DNA from: Pseudomonas sp. S31
GTDB lineage: Bacteria > Pseudomonadota > Gammaproteobacteria > Pseudomonadales > Pseudomonadaceae
Length of the DNA: 64,000 nt
Reading direction: 5' to 3'
Assembly: GCF_016648105.1 (NCBI RefSeq)
Contig: NZ_JACVVE010000011.1
Span: forward strand, 1 to 64,000
Shown here: piece after piece, positions 24,398 through 33,408 of the stretch
Numbering within the stretch: position 1 is the stretch's first letter
Layout: each line of letters begins with the position of its first letter
Program-made: the position numbers and the translations under genes
Notes under the pieces: generated by a model
Database searches by the model: none
What the model was told of the DNA's origin: nothing
What the model saw: only the letters and a program-made list of their open reading frames with translations

Positions 24398-25231
24398 TCA
24401 GTTGATGCTGTAGCCTCGGCCGCTGAAGCAGGCCCCCAGCGCCCGCCGATAGTTGTCGGCGACATTGACCGGTGGCGCGTAGGTGGCCGTCGCCGGATCG
24501 AACCCTGACTGGCTTACCGCCCAGCGGTGGCACTGGTAGCGGTCCTGGTCCTGCTGCTCCTGACCCTGGCCGTACATCGGGTAGGCCACCACGTCATAGC
24601 CATTCGCCGCCGGGGCCGCGACCACCGGCGCAGGCGCTTGCGCCGGCGGGTTGACCACCACGTACTCCTGGCTGTCGGCCAGGTACTGGTAATAGGTGTC
24701 AGCCACCAGGAAGAACAACGCGCCTCCCAGCCAGACCTCACGGGCGTAGGACGGCAGGTAGCCCACCCGCACACCATACGGCGGCGTCACTACCCGGTAG
24801 CCGCCACCGTTGGGCCGATACCAGTAGCCACCCGAGTAGAAATAGTCCTCGCCGCGGTACGGCACTTTCCAGTAGCGATCGGGGAAGCGGTCGACCTGAT
24901 GCCCAGGCCGGTATTGCGGCCCAGGCCCCCAGCCGTTGCCATGGCCGTCCGGGCGGCCCTGCCAGTCGCCACCTGGGCGCTGGCCGCCCTGCCAGTGGCC
25001 GTCACCTCCACGGCGGGGGATGTCCTGGTAATACCCTTGGCGCGCGGGCTGGGTCTGGCGGACCTCGTCACGCGAATTCAGCGTGCGGCCGCCGTTGTCG
25101 TTAGGGTCTTGCGGGCCACCGCCACCATGCCCTTCTCCAGGGCGCTCTCCAGGACCCTGTGCCTGGGCCCCGAGGCTGATGGCCAGGCCCAGCAAACCAA
25201 CACCTGCCAACTGCCAGATGCGCGACTTCAT
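24398..25231 (-). CDS. DUF6515-like secreted protein
   Basis: A 277-residue protein starting at ATG 25231 with GAGAGG just upstream; the longer frame upstream of it is non-coding. The signal peptide MKSRIWQLAGVGLLGLAISLGAQAQ ends AQA. The next ~100 residues are Gly/Gln/Arg/Pro-rich low complexity (GHWQGGQRPGGDWQGRPDGH). Then comes a YWKVPYRGEDYFYSGGYWYRP segment and a hydrophobic segment (GALFFLVADTYYQYL) with YVVVNPP. The C-terminus has two cysteines (YQCHRW, GACFSGRGYSIN). This architecture matches a family usually annotated DUF6515. It is probably exported or envelope-bound; the function is unknown. Confidence 0.8.
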   Translation of the reverse strand: MKSRIWQLAGVGLLGLAISLGAQAQGPGERPGEGHGGGGPQDPNDNGGRTLNSRDEVRQTQPARQGYYQDIPRRGGDGHWQGGQRPGGDWQGRPDGHGNGWGPGPQYRPGHQVDRFPDRYWKVPYRGEDYFYSGGYWYRPNGGGYRVVTPPYGVRVGYLPSYAREVWLGGALFFLVADTYYQYLADSQEYVVVNPPAQAPAPVVAAPAANGYDVVAYPMYGQGQEQQDQDRYQCHRWAVSQSGFDPATATYAPPVNVADNYRRALGACFSGRGYSIN

Positions 25232-25309
25232 GTTGTTCCTCTCGGTAATCAAACGCCATGGCGCCAGTCTACCGCGCCGCGGCGTGGACCAGATGAAATC
25301 GCGGCCATG

Positions 25310-25339
25310 AAAAAAGGGAGGCCGTTGGGGCCTCCCTTT
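25310..25339 (-). terminator. strong intrinsic terminator on the minus strand
   Basis: AAAGGGAGGCC (25313-25323) pairs perfectly with GGCCTCCCTTT (25329-25339) across a 5-nt loop, and on the minus strand the stem runs into TTTTTT (25315-25310). It has no matching T-run on the plus strand. No gene lies between it and the Lrp gene that it could terminate, which suggests a small RNA or an attenuator in front of the DUF6515 gene. Confidence 0.8.
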
Positions 25340-25560
25340 GGAAATTGTCGTCCGTGCTCGACACTTGTGGCGTCGGCTCACCCGCGCCGTCTTCTGGACG
25401 GTACGTAGCCCGGGGGCCTGGCGGATCCTGTTGGATGGCTGGCCGCGACCGCCCGCCTGGGGCGCGTCGCCGTGGACTGTTGTCCGGGCAGTGATTCTGT
25501 AGGTAAAAAGATACGGGACGCGACCCGGCAGAGGATTGCGAAGATTGCACAGATAAATAG
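25340..25560 (-). ncRNA. candidate small RNA between the Lrp and DUF6515 genes
   Basis: About 220 nt upstream of the minus-strand terminator contain no credible ORF with a ribosome-binding site, yet they are GC-rich and full of short pairings (for example CTGCCCGGACAACAGTCCACGG, and GGGCGGTCGCGGCC). The inferred transcript would start near 25550-25560 and end at 25310. No convincing minus-strand -35/-10 pair was identified, and the RNA matches no class I recognise. The evidence is mainly the orphan terminator. Confidence 0.4.
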
Positions 25561-25563
25561 CAC

Positions 25564-25593
25564 TTGCGCAATTTTTCACCCTGGATCGATAAT
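25564..25593 (+). promoter_or_regulatory. promoter of the Lrp/AsnC gene
   Basis: TTGCGC (25564-25569) and GATAAT (25588-25593) are 18 bp apart; the transcript would start near 25600, 26 nt before the ATG. The -35 lies within the palindrome TTGCGCAA (25564-25571), which might serve autoregulation, as is common for Lrp-type genes. Confidence 0.45.
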
Positions 25594-25625
25594 TCAACGC
25601 AATCCGCACAGAAAAGGCCTTTTCC

Positions 25626-26102
25626 ATGAGCAAACTTGATCGCTACGACCTGAGCATCCTCGCCGAACTGCAACGCGATGCGCGCATCTCCAACCAGGAG
25701 CTGGCCGAACGTATCGGCCTGTCGCCTTCGCCGTGCTCTCGTCGGGTCAAGCAGCTCGAAGACGACGGCTACATCTCGCGCCAGGTCGCCCTGCTCGACC
25801 GCAAGAAGCTCGGCCTGAGCCTGACCGCCTATGTACTGATCGGCATGGACCGCCACACACCCGAGCGCTTCGAGACCTTCGAGGCGGCCATCCGAAACCT
25901 GCCACAGGTGCTCGAATGCAGCCTGGTGACCGGGATGGACGCCGACTACCAGCTCAAGGTGGTGGTGCCCGACATGGACCACTACCAGAAGCTGCTGCTC
26001 GGTAGCCTGACGCGCATCGAGGGCGTGACCAGCGTACGTTCGAGCTTCGTGCTCAACCAGGTACTGGCCAGCACCGAACTGCCCTTGACCCACCTGCGTT
26101 GA
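25626..26102 (+). CDS. Lrp/AsnC family transcriptional regulator
   Basis: A 158-residue protein. The N-terminal winged helix-turn-helix is at residues 1-60 (LDRYDLSILAELQRDARISNQELAERIGLSPSPCSRRVKQLEDDGYI). The C-terminal RAM/AsnC ligand-binding and oligomerisation domain follows, with the typical LVTGMDADYQLKVVVPDMDHYQKLL and a final strand SVRSSFVLNQVLASTELPL. Family members sense amino acids and regulate nearby or global genes. The target is not apparent here: the next gene (DUF2788) is 18 nt downstream and could be in the same operon, while the divergent side holds the candidate small RNA. Confidence 0.92.
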   Translation: MSKLDRYDLSILAELQRDARISNQELAERIGLSPSPCSRRVKQLEDDGYISRQVALLDRKKLGLSLTAYVLIGMDRHTPERFETFEAAIRNLPQVLECSLVTGMDADYQLKVVVPDMDHYQKLLLGSLTRIEGVTSVRSSFVLNQVLASTELPLTHLR

Positions 26103-26120
26103 TCACCCAGGAGTATCCCG

Positions 26121-26324
26121 ATGGATCCGGCCGTATTCGAAGAGTGGATGATGATCGTCCTGGTGACGATCCTGATCGGTTTCATGGGCTTCATCGTCTG
26201 GGACCTGGCGAAGAAGTCCAAGGCCGGTCGGTTCGGTACGTTGATCCTGTTCTTCGTGCTGGGGCTGGGAGTGCTGGCCTTTATCATCAAGAGCGTGGTG
26301 GTGGCGTTTCTGGAAGGGGTGTAG
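26121..26324 (+). CDS. DUF2788 family membrane protein
   Basis: A 67-residue protein, MDPAVFEEWMMIVLVTILIG..., with CAGGAGTATC upstream of the ATG. It has two predicted transmembrane helices (residues 9-28 and 42-64) joined by a short basic loop (WDLAKKSKAGRFGT), the conserved layout of DUF2788 proteins in pseudomonads. The family has no assigned function. It lies 18 nt after the Lrp gene and is followed by a REP pair. Confidence 0.85.
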   Translation: MDPAVFEEWMMIVLVTILIGFMGFIVWDLAKKSKAGRFGTLILFFVLGLGVLAFIIKSVVVAFLEGV

Positions 26325-26335
26325 CGTTTTCCAGG

Positions 26336-26410
26336 GCCCATTCGCGGGTAAACCCGCTCCTACAGGCACCCCACAACACCTGTAGGAGCGGGTTTACCCG
26401 CGAAGGGCCG
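26336..26410. repeat. REP pair (inverted, BIME-like)
   Basis: TTCGCGGGTAAACCCGCTCC plus TACAGG (26342-26367) faces its reverse complement (26380-26405) across 12 nt. This is the 35-bp P. putida-type REP in back-to-back form, located between the convergent ends of the DUF2788 gene and rluE. Confidence 0.9.
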
Positions 26411-26419
26411 CAACGCTAT

Positions 26420-27049
26420 CTAGAGCCGAGCCTCAACCTCTCGCCAACACCCCTGCTCCAAGCCCTCCAGCGCCCACTTGCCGATCCGCACCCGCACCAG
26501 GCGCAAGGTCGGCAACCCGACCGCCGCCGTCATGCGCCGCACCTGGCGGTTGCGGCCCTCGCGGATCACCAGTTCCAGCCAGCTGGTCGGCACGCTCTTG
26601 CGAAACCGCACCGGCGGGTTGCGCGGCCACAGCGCTGGCTCGTCCAGGCGCCGTGCCTCGGCCGGCAAGGTCGGCCCGTCGTTGAGCTCGACGCCGTCGC
26701 GCAGGCGCTGTAACTGTTCGTCGCTCGGCTCACCCTCCACCTGCACCCAATAGGTCTTGGCCAGCTTGTGCTTGGGATCGGCGATGCGCGCCTGCAGAGT
26801 GCCATCATTGGTCAGCAGCAACAGGCCCTCGCTGTCACGGTCCAGACGCCCGGCCGGGTACACGCCAGGGATGTCGAGGTAGTCCTTGAGCGTGGCCCGC
26901 CCTTCGCCGTCGCTGAACTGGGTAAGCACATCGAACGGCTTGTTGAACAGGATCAGGCGAGGCTCGGCCGGTGGTGCCTTGGGCTGGCGGCGCGGACCAG
27001 TGGGCCGCGCCTGGGGGCGGCGCGGCTTGGAGCGGGGTGGCAGGGACAT
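26420..27049 (-). CDS. rluE: 23S rRNA pseudouridine synthase RluE
   Basis: A 209-residue RsuA/RluE-type enzyme that converts U2457 (E. coli numbering) of 23S rRNA to pseudouridine. After a basic, disordered tail ([20 protein letters not shown]) comes the catalytic domain: [16 protein letters not shown], then [17 protein letters not shown] holding the catalytic aspartate, and [29 protein letters not shown], the conserved end of the fold. It has no S4 domain, as expected for RluE. The start is the ATG at 27049. It converges with DUF2788 and lies 6 nt downstream of amn, so the two may be co-transcribed. Confidence 0.9.
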   Translation of the reverse strand: MSLPPRSKPRRPQARPTGPRRQPKAPPAEPRLILFNKPFDVLTQFSDGEGRATLKDYLDIPGVYPAGRLDRDSEGLLLLTNDGTLQARIADPKHKLAKTYWVQVEGEPSDEQLQRLRDGVELNDGPTLPAEARRLDEPALWPRNPPVRFRKSVPTSWLELVIREGRNRQVRRMTAAVGLPTLRLVRVRIGKWALEGLEQGCWREVEARL

Positions 27050-27055
27050 GGATCC

Positions 27056-28519
27056 TCAGCGGAACGGCGGCTCATCGAAGCTGCGCAGTTTACGCGAGTG
27101 CAACGAATTGAGCTCGGTGCGCAGCAGGTCGAGGGCGGCGATGCCGATCTTCAGGTGCTGGCTCACCGCCCGGTTGTAGAAGGCATTGGCCGAGCCAGGC
27201 AGCTTGATTTCACTGTGCAGCGGCTTGTCGGAGACGCACAGCAAGGTGCCGTACGGGACCCGCAAACGATAGCCCTGGGCGGCGATGGTGCCGCTTTCCA
27301 TGTCGACCGCTACGGCGCGCGACAAGTTGATCAATGGCCGTTCCTGGGCCCAGCGCAGCTCCCAGTTGCGGTCGTCGTAGGTCAGCACGGTGCCGGTGCG
27401 CAGGCGCTTTTTCAACTGCTCGCCACGCTCGCCGGTCACCTGCGCGGCCGCTTCCTGCAGCGCCAGTTGCACCTCGGCCAAGGCCGGAATCGGGATGTTC
27501 GGCGGCACCACGCGATCGAGAATGCCGTCGCGACGCATGTAGGCGTGGGCCAGCACGTAGTCGCCGATGGTCTGCGATTGGCGCAGGCCGCCGCAGTGGC
27601 CGATCATCAGCCAGCAATGCGGACGCAGTACTGCCAGGTGGTCGGTGATGTTCTTGGCGTTGGACGGGCCGACACCGATGTTGACCAGGGTGATGCCGTC
27701 GCCATCAGCGGCGATCAGGTGATACGCCGGCATCTGATAGCGATGCCAGACAACGCCAGCCACCAGCGCCTGGACCTCGCCGTTGTCCATGGCCTTCTCG
27801 ATGATGACGTTGCCCGGCAGTACCATGCGCACGAAGCGCGGGTCGTCGCGTAGCTGCTCGAGGCCATGGGCGATGAACTGGTCAACATAGCGGTGATAGT
27901 TGGTCAGCAGGATCCACGGCTGCACATGGCGCCAGTCGCTGCCGGTGTAGTGCACCAGGCGGCGCAGCGAGAAGTCCACCCGCGCCGCGTCGAACAATGC
28001 CAGTGGCAGGCTCTCGGCGCTTTCCCAGTCGTACAGGCCGTCGGCGATGTTGTCGGTGGCCGCCGACAGGTCGGTGCTGGGGAATACCCGCGCCAACTGG
28101 GCCGCGGTGATGCCGCTGCCGGCCAGCTCGTCACCCTGGTCGACGACGTACGGGTACGGGATGTTCTGCTCGCTGACGCCTACCTCGACGGTGACGGTGT
28201 AGTCGTGCATCAGCGGGCGCAGCTGCTCCAGCAGGTAGCCACGGAACGCCGCTGGCTGGGTGACGGTAACGCTGTAGGTGCCGGCGACCTGCACCTTGGC
28301 ATAGGCGCGGGTGGTGGCGGCGACTTCGCCCTGGCTGTAGTAGGTCAGGCGTAGCGCCGGGTAGCGGAACAGCGCGCGCTCGTCGGCATCGGGCTCGGTA
28401 CGGTCCTTCAGGTAGCGCTTGAGGGCCTGGCTGAGGGCCCCGGTGGCCTGCTCATGCAGGGCCGCCAGACGATCGACGGCCTGTTCTGGGGTATCAACGA
28501 CGATAAACGCTTGGCTCAC
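27056..28519 (-). CDS. amn: AMP nucleosidase
   Basis: A 487-residue enzyme that hydrolyses AMP to adenine and ribose-5-phosphate, controlling adenylate pools. The N-terminal AMN-specific domain (about residues 1-170, with LRLTYYSQGEVAATTRAYAKVQVAGTYSVTVTQP in pattern) is followed by a nucleoside-phosphorylase-like domain with NIGVGPSNAKNITDHLAVLRP, MIGHCGGLRQSQTIGDYVLAHAY, and the base/sugar site AVDMESGTIAAQGYRLRVPYGTLLCVSDKP. The length matches the E. coli protein. The gene lies between rluE and the AidB-like gene, all on the minus strand. Confidence 0.95.
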   Translation of the reverse strand: MSQAFIVVDTPEQAVDRLAALHEQATGALSQALKRYLKDRTEPDADERALFRYPALRLTYYSQGEVAATTRAYAKVQVAGTYSVTVTQPAAFRGYLLEQLRPLMHDYTVTVEVGVSEQNIPYPYVVDQGDELAGSGITAAQLARVFPSTDLSAATDNIADGLYDWESAESLPLALFDAARVDFSLRRLVHYTGSDWRHVQPWILLTNYHRYVDQFIAHGLEQLRDDPRFVRMVLPGNVIIEKAMDNGEVQALVAGVVWHRYQMPAYHLIAADGDGITLVNIGVGPSNAKNITDHLAVLRPHCWLMIGHCGGLRQSQTIGDYVLAHAYMRRDGILDRVVPPNIPIPALAEVQLALQEAAAQVTGERGEQLKKRLRTGTVLTYDDRNWELRWAQERPLINLSRAVAVDMESGTIAAQGYRLRVPYGTLLCVSDKPLHSEIKLPGSANAFYNRAVSQHLKIGIAALDLLRTELNSLHSRKLRSFDEPPFR

Positions 28520-28591
28520 ACTGGGCTTCCTGTCTGGGCATGCATGGAAACATCTTGCCTGCCTTCTGTGGCAATTACACCCCCATCCTTT

Positions 28592-30244
28592 TCAGCTCGG
28601 CCAGAGCGGCGTGGCCCGCGCCACCAACGCCTCGACATCCGCGCCCCGGGGTAGCGCCCCATAGGCCCGGCCACCGCCAGCCAGGCGGCTGCCGATGAAG
28701 GCATCGCTGACCGCCGCGTTGCCCGCCTCGAGCAGCAACTTGGCCTGCAGCGCCAGGGCGATGTCCTCGGTCAGCTGTCGCGCGCGGTACTGGATATCGC
28801 CGGTGTCGGCGAACGCACCCTTGAGGTTGCCGATGTGCATGGCCAGGCGTGGGTCGCCATGGCCGTCGCCCAGTTCCGCGAACAGCGCTTCGAGCACGCC
28901 CGGCTCCTTGGCCAGCGCGCGTAGCACATCCAGGCATTGGACGTTGCCCGAGCCTTCCCAGGTGGAATTGACCGGCGCCTCGCGGTACAGCCGCGGCAGG
29001 ATGCTGTCCTCGACGTAGCCGGCGCCGCCCAGGCACTCGGCGGCCTCGTTGATCATTCCTGGCGCACGCTTGCAGATCCAGTATTTGCCCACCGCAGTGA
29101 CCAGGCGAGCGAAATGCGCCTGGCTGGGGTCGTCCAGTTGCTCCAGCGCCTGGCCCATGCGCAGGCTGAGCGCCAGCGCCGCCTCGCTTTCCAGGGCCAG
29201 GTCGGCCAGCACGTTCTGCATCAGCGGCTGCTCGTTGAGCAACCGCCCGCCAACCTTGCGGTGCGCGCAATGGTGGGCGGCCTGGGTCAGGGCCTGGCGC
29301 ATCAGGGCGCTGGAGCCGACCATGCAATCGAAACGGGTCATGGCCACCATCTCGATGATGGTCGGCACCCCGCGCCCTTCCTCGCCCACCATCCAGGCCA
29401 GGGCCCCGCGCAGCTCGATTTCGCTGGAGGCGTTGGAGCAGTTGCCGAGCTTGTTCTTCAGGCGCTGGATATAGAACTGGTTGCGGCTGTCGTCGGGGCG
29501 GTGACGCGGCAACAGGAAACAGGTCAGGCCCTTCTCGGTCTGCGCCAGGGTCAGGAAGGCATCGCACATGGGCGCCGAGCAGAACCACTTGTGGCCCACC
29601 AGCTCATAGGCTTCGCCCGGCCCCGGCGTACCGACCGGATAGGCCCGGGTGGTGTTGGCGCGCACATCGGTGCCACCCTGCTTCTCGGTCATGGCCATGC
29701 CCAGGGTGACCCCGGCCTTGTGCCGGTCGCCGACGTTGCGCGGGTCGTACTCGCAGCTGAGCACCTTGGGCAGCCAGTACTCGGCCAGCCCAGGTTGCAA
29801 GCGCAGTGCCGGCACGGCGGCGAAAGTCATGGTCAGCGGGCAGCCGCTGCCGGCTTCGGCCTGGCTGTGCAGGTAGGTCATCGCCGCGCGTGCCACATGC
29901 GCGCCGGCGCGCGGTTCGGCCCAGGGCAACGACGGCAGGCCGTGTTCGACCGCCGTGCGCATCAACTCGTGGTAGGCCGGGTGGAATTCCACCAGGTCGA
30001 TGCGATGGCCATAACGGTCATGGCTGCTGAACTCGGGCTTGTGCGCGTTGGCCAGGAAGCCCGCTGCCATCAGCGGCCCACCGGCCAGGGCGCCGTAGGC
30101 ATCGATCCGCGAAGCCGCCCAGCCGGCGCCGAAGCGCCTGGACCACTCTTGCAGCGGCGTATCGAGGCGGTACAGGTTGGCGCCATCCAGTGGCGGCGGC
30201 TGGTTGGTGACTTCGTGGGTTTCCGCGTACTGGTGCAGGTTCAT
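28592..30244 (-). CDS. AidB-type acyl-CoA dehydrogenase family protein
   Basis: A 550-residue flavoprotein of the acyl-CoA dehydrogenase superfamily. ATG 30244 (MNLHQYAETHEVTNQPPPL) is chosen over 30289 because AGGAGCG precedes it and this N-terminus is the AidB one. Motifs include GCPLTMTFAAVPAL, the flavin-side MTEKQGGTDVRANTT, the second FAD region MTRFDCMVGSSALMRQA, and CLGGAGYVEDSILPRLYREAPVNSTWEGSGNVQCLDVLRAL. The C-terminal domain fits AidB, a DNA-binding flavoprotein linked to the adaptive response to alkylation. No ada gene is near, so a role in isovaleryl-CoA-like metabolism remains possible. Confidence 0.88.
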   Translation of the reverse strand: MNLHQYAETHEVTNQPPPLDGANLYRLDTPLQEWSRRFGAGWAASRIDAYGALAGGPLMAAGFLANAHKPEFSSHDRYGHRIDLVEFHPAYHELMRTAVEHGLPSLPWAEPRAGAHVARAAMTYLHSQAEAGSGCPLTMTFAAVPALRLQPGLAEYWLPKVLSCEYDPRNVGDRHKAGVTLGMAMTEKQGGTDVRANTTRAYPVGTPGPGEAYELVGHKWFCSAPMCDAFLTLAQTEKGLTCFLLPRHRPDDSRNQFYIQRLKNKLGNCSNASSEIELRGALAWMVGEEGRGVPTIIEMVAMTRFDCMVGSSALMRQALTQAAHHCAHRKVGGRLLNEQPLMQNVLADLALESEAALALSLRMGQALEQLDDPSQAHFARLVTAVGKYWICKRAPGMINEAAECLGGAGYVEDSILPRLYREAPVNSTWEGSGNVQCLDVLRALAKEPGVLEALFAELGDGHGDPRLAMHIGNLKGAFADTGDIQYRARQLTEDIALALQAKLLLEAGNAAVSDAFIGSRLAGGGRAYGALPRGADVEALVARATPLWPS

Positions 30245-30339
30245 CGGGCGCTCCTGGATCCGGGCATGCATGAACCCCCAGTGAAGCACCCCTCACCTGT
30301 CCGTCAAAGGGGCAAAAATGACTAAACGTGTAGTCACGA

Positions 30340-32331
30340 CTAGAACCGCGTCACACCCGACACCACCCTCCCCGGCGGCATCTGCACCTGGGCCACGCTG
30401 ACCTCGAGGCTGAACTCGAAGCGGCTGCCCAGCCCGCGGGTGGACTCATGCGACAGACGGGCACCGAGCAACTCGCCCATCTGCCGGCAGATCGACAGGC
30501 CGATGCCCAGGCCGCCATAGCGCCGGGTCATGGAGCCGTCGACCTGGAAGAAGCGCTGGTAGAGGATGGCCTGATCGAGGTCGTCGAAACCGATGCCGCT
30601 GTCGCTGACCACAAAACTCAGGGCCAGACGCTCCGGCCCCATGCGGCGACCACGCACCTGCACGATCACCCCGCCTTGGTGGGTGAACTTGAGGCCGTTG
30701 TCGAGCAGGCAGCCCAGGCAACGCGCCAGTTTGTGCACGTCGCCCAGCAGTTCATCGGGCACATCCGCGGGAATGTCCAGGCTCAGGTACAGCCCCTTGC
30801 CCAGGGCCTGCGCCGCACGCCCGGAGCGCAGGTCCTGGAGCATTCGCCGCAGGCCGAACGGCGCGGCCTGCACGCGCAAGCGCCCGGCCTGCAGCTCGGT
30901 GAGGGTGAGGATGTCGTCGACCATGGTCATCATGTCCTGGGCCGACCCGGCCGCAGTGCGGTGGTACTGGGCCATCTCACCATCCAGTGGCAAGGTCTGC
31001 ATCAACTCCAGCGAACCGATGACGCCGTTCATCGGCGTGCGCAGCTCGTGGGTCACGGTCGCCAGGAACTCGTCCTTCAGGCGATTGCTGCGGGCCAGTT
31101 GCTGGTTCAGGTGTTCCAGGGTCCGGCCGGTGTCACGCAGGGCTTGCGCCTGCTGCTCGCGCAGGCTGTTGATGCGGTCGGCCAAGGCCAGCGACAGCAG
31201 CGCCACCTCCAGCGCCGAGCCGAGCTGGCTGGCATACATGGTGATGAACAGGTTGGGCAGGTAGCCCAGCACCATCAGCGTGTTGACCAGGCCCCCGAGG
31301 AGAAACGCCGACCAGGCGATGATGAACCAGCGCGCCACCCGCAGGCCGCGCCACCAGGCATGCAACCCGGCGGCGAAGATGCTCACGGTGAACAACAGCG
31401 CCAGCACCGTGGCCATGCGCAGAGCAATGCTGTAATGCAGGGTCACCGCCAGTACCATCACCAGCGCACCGCCGAGCATCAACAGCTGCAACAGCCGGTC
31501 GAAGCCTCGGCTGATCTTGCCCAGGCGCAGGAAATGACGCGCGAACTGGCAGCCGAACAGCCCCGCCGCGCCGATGAACAAGGGCGTGGCGGCATTGGCC
31601 CACCAGGGGCTGTCGGGCCAGAAATAGGCGACTCCGGCGCCATTGACCGACACCTGATAGAGCCCGAACGAGGCGATATAGAGGATGTAGTAGAGGTAGC
31701 TGATGTCGCGCACGCTGAGGTAGATGAACAGGTTGTACATCAGCATCGCCAGCAGCACGCCGTAGATCATCCCCAGCACATACAGGCGGGTCGGCTGGGC
31801 TTCCAGGTAGGCCTCGGCGGACCATAGCGCCAGCGGCGCCTGCAGCGATCCCTCGCTGTGCAGGCGCAGGTAGGCGGTGGTGGCCTGGCCGGGCTGCAGG
31901 GGCAACTCGAACAGGTAGTTGTCCTGCTGGATCTGCCGGCTGCTGTAGGGCAGCGTGTCGCCGGTACGCTGAGTCAGCCGATAGACCCCCTGGGTGTCCG
32001 GCAGGTACAGCTCGAGGTGATCCATCGGTGGGTAGGCCAGCTCCAGCAGCCACTGGCGAGGTGCCGCCCCAGGCTTGGGCAGATAGCGCAGGTCGACCTT
32101 CAGCCAGAATACCGAAGTGGAATAGCCTGCGTTGAGCACGGCTTCATGGTGGGTCCGAAAACGGCCAGCGAAGGCGGCGGAACTGACCTGGGCAATACTG
32201 GCGCTACCATCCGGGTCCTCGAAGACCTGCATGACCCGGCCCAACGGAAGGTGCCGGGTGGCGTCGTCGAAATCGACCGCCCCGGCCAGCGCGGGCAGCA
32301 AGCCCAACAGCACGATCAGCAAATAGCGCAT
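30340..32331 (-). CDS. 7TM-DISM sensor histidine kinase
   Basis: A 663-residue membrane kinase. Signal peptide (residues 1-18), extracellular 7TMR-DISM extracellular-2 domain (~20-170, with TSVFWLKVDLRY and YPPMDHLELYLPD), then seven transmembrane helices (~180-385, starting LGMIYGVLLAMLMYNLFIYLSVRD). A coiled linker leads to HisKA with the H-box VTHELRTPMNGVIG (His428), and a HATPase domain with N-box LLDNGLKFTHQG, G1 SDSGIGFDD and GGLGIGLSICRQMG. No receiver domain follows, unlike RetS or LadS, and no response regulator is adjacent, so the partner is encoded elsewhere. The sensed ligand, possibly a carbohydrate, is unknown. Confidence 0.9.
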   Translation of the reverse strand: MRYLLIVLLGLLPALAGAVDFDDATRHLPLGRVMQVFEDPDGSASIAQVSSAAFAGRFRTHHEAVLNAGYSTSVFWLKVDLRYLPKPGAAPRQWLLELAYPPMDHLELYLPDTQGVYRLTQRTGDTLPYSSRQIQQDNYLFELPLQPGQATTAYLRLHSEGSLQAPLALWSAEAYLEAQPTRLYVLGMIYGVLLAMLMYNLFIYLSVRDISYLYYILYIASFGLYQVSVNGAGVAYFWPDSPWWANAATPLFIGAAGLFGCQFARHFLRLGKISRGFDRLLQLLMLGGALVMVLAVTLHYSIALRMATVLALLFTVSIFAAGLHAWWRGLRVARWFIIAWSAFLLGGLVNTLMVLGYLPNLFITMYASQLGSALEVALLSLALADRINSLREQQAQALRDTGRTLEHLNQQLARSNRLKDEFLATVTHELRTPMNGVIGSLELMQTLPLDGEMAQYHRTAAGSAQDMMTMVDDILTLTELQAGRLRVQAAPFGLRRMLQDLRSGRAAQALGKGLYLSLDIPADVPDELLGDVHKLARCLGCLLDNGLKFTHQGGVIVQVRGRRMGPERLALSFVVSDSGIGFDDLDQAILYQRFFQVDGSMTRRYGGLGIGLSICRQMGELLGARLSHESTRGLGSRFEFSLEVSVAQVQMPPGRVVSGVTRF

Positions 32332-32596
32332 ACAGCCCCAGCATGGCCTGCCCAGTCGCGTCGCGATTGCCTCCCATCCCTTTGAGACGACGAAATCCGG
32401 CAGGCTCCATTTATCGAGTTATCCGAGCACTCTAGCATAGCTTTCCTCGCTAGCAATCAGCCATCACCCAAGCGAACGAAACCGCTCTAAATCAATGGTT
32501 TGGCAGAACACAAATCAAGGAAACTGACCACTCGATCAGCAAATCCCGTTTGTAGGACGATCCGCACAAATGGGTTTGGTGGTAAGCTCGCCGACC

Positions 32597-33394
32597 ATGA
32601 ATACCTACAGCTCCCGCCCCGTTGTCCTCTGTCTCTCCGGCCACGACCCCAGTGGCGGCGCCGGCCTGCAGGCAGATATCGAAGCCCTGATCGCCCAAGG
32701 CTGTCATGCCGCCCCCGCGGTGACCGCCCTGACCGTGCAGGATACCGTCAACGTTTCCGACTTCCGCGTGCTCGACCGCGAGTGGGTACTGGCCCAGGCC
32801 AATGCCGTGCTCGCCGACTCGACCGTGGCCGCCGTCAAACTGGGCATGCTCGGCTCCATCGAGATGGTCGACACCGTCGCCGAACTGCTCACCGCCCACC
32901 CGCACCTGCCGATGGTCTGCGACCCGGTGCTGCGCGCCGGTGGCGGTGGCCGCCTGGGCAAGGACGAAGTCGGCTACGCGCTGCGCGAACGCCTGTTGCC
33001 CCTGGCCGCCATCGCCACACCGAACCTGCCGGAAGCGCGCATCCTTGCCGAGTTGCCCGACGGCAGCGCGGATGAATGCGCCGAGAAGCTCCTGCCGTTC
33101 TGCAGACACCTGCTGATCACCGGCGGTCACGGCGACGAAGACGAAATCCACAACCGCCTGTACAGCCGCGACGGCCAGCGCCACACCTGGACCTGCCAGC
33201 GCCTGCCGGGCAGCTACCATGGTTCGGGCTGCACCCTGGCCAGCGCCCTGGCCGGCCGCCTGGCCTTGGGCGAGCAGCTCGACAGTGCGGTCCGCAGCGC
33301 CCTCGACTATACCTGGCGGACCCTGCGCGATGCCGAGCGACTGGGCAAGGGGCAGTTCGTCCCGCGCCGCCTGCCCCTGGACTTCTGCTCCTGA
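32597..33394 (+). CDS. thiD: hydroxymethylpyrimidine/phosphomethylpyrimidine kinase ThiD
   Basis: A 265-residue ribokinase-fold kinase that phosphorylates HMP and HMP-P in thiamine synthesis. The start at ATG 32597 ([23 protein letters not shown]) is preferred to an ATG nine codons earlier because conserved sequence begins just after it. Motifs: [16 protein letters not shown] (substrate site), [20 protein letters not shown], and the anion-hole [16 protein letters not shown] near the C-terminus. thiE follows 14 nt later and hemL after that, so the three genes probably share a transcript. No TPP riboswitch was recognised in the 250 bp upstream. Confidence 0.93.
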   Translation: MNTYSSRPVVLCLSGHDPSGGAGLQADIEALIAQGCHAAPAVTALTVQDTVNVSDFRVLDREWVLAQANAVLADSTVAAVKLGMLGSIEMVDTVAELLTAHPHLPMVCDPVLRAGGGGRLGKDEVGYALRERLLPLAAIATPNLPEARILAELPDGSADECAEKLLPFCRHLLITGGHGDEDEIHNRLYSRDGQRHTWTCQRLPGSYHGSGCTLASALAGRLALGEQLDSAVRSALDYTWRTLRDAERLGKGQFVPRRLPLDFCS

Positions 33395-33408
33395 CACGAG
33401 GCCTTCAG

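Noticed and set aside
24527..25408. A 293-codon plus-strand frame opposite the DUF6515 gene
   Set aside because: It is antisense to low-complexity Gly/Gln/Pro-rich coding sequence and has no supporting features.
32341..32596. Possible TPP riboswitch upstream of thiD
   Set aside because: The conserved THI-box sequences (CUGAGA ... ACCUGAUC type) were looked for and not seen.
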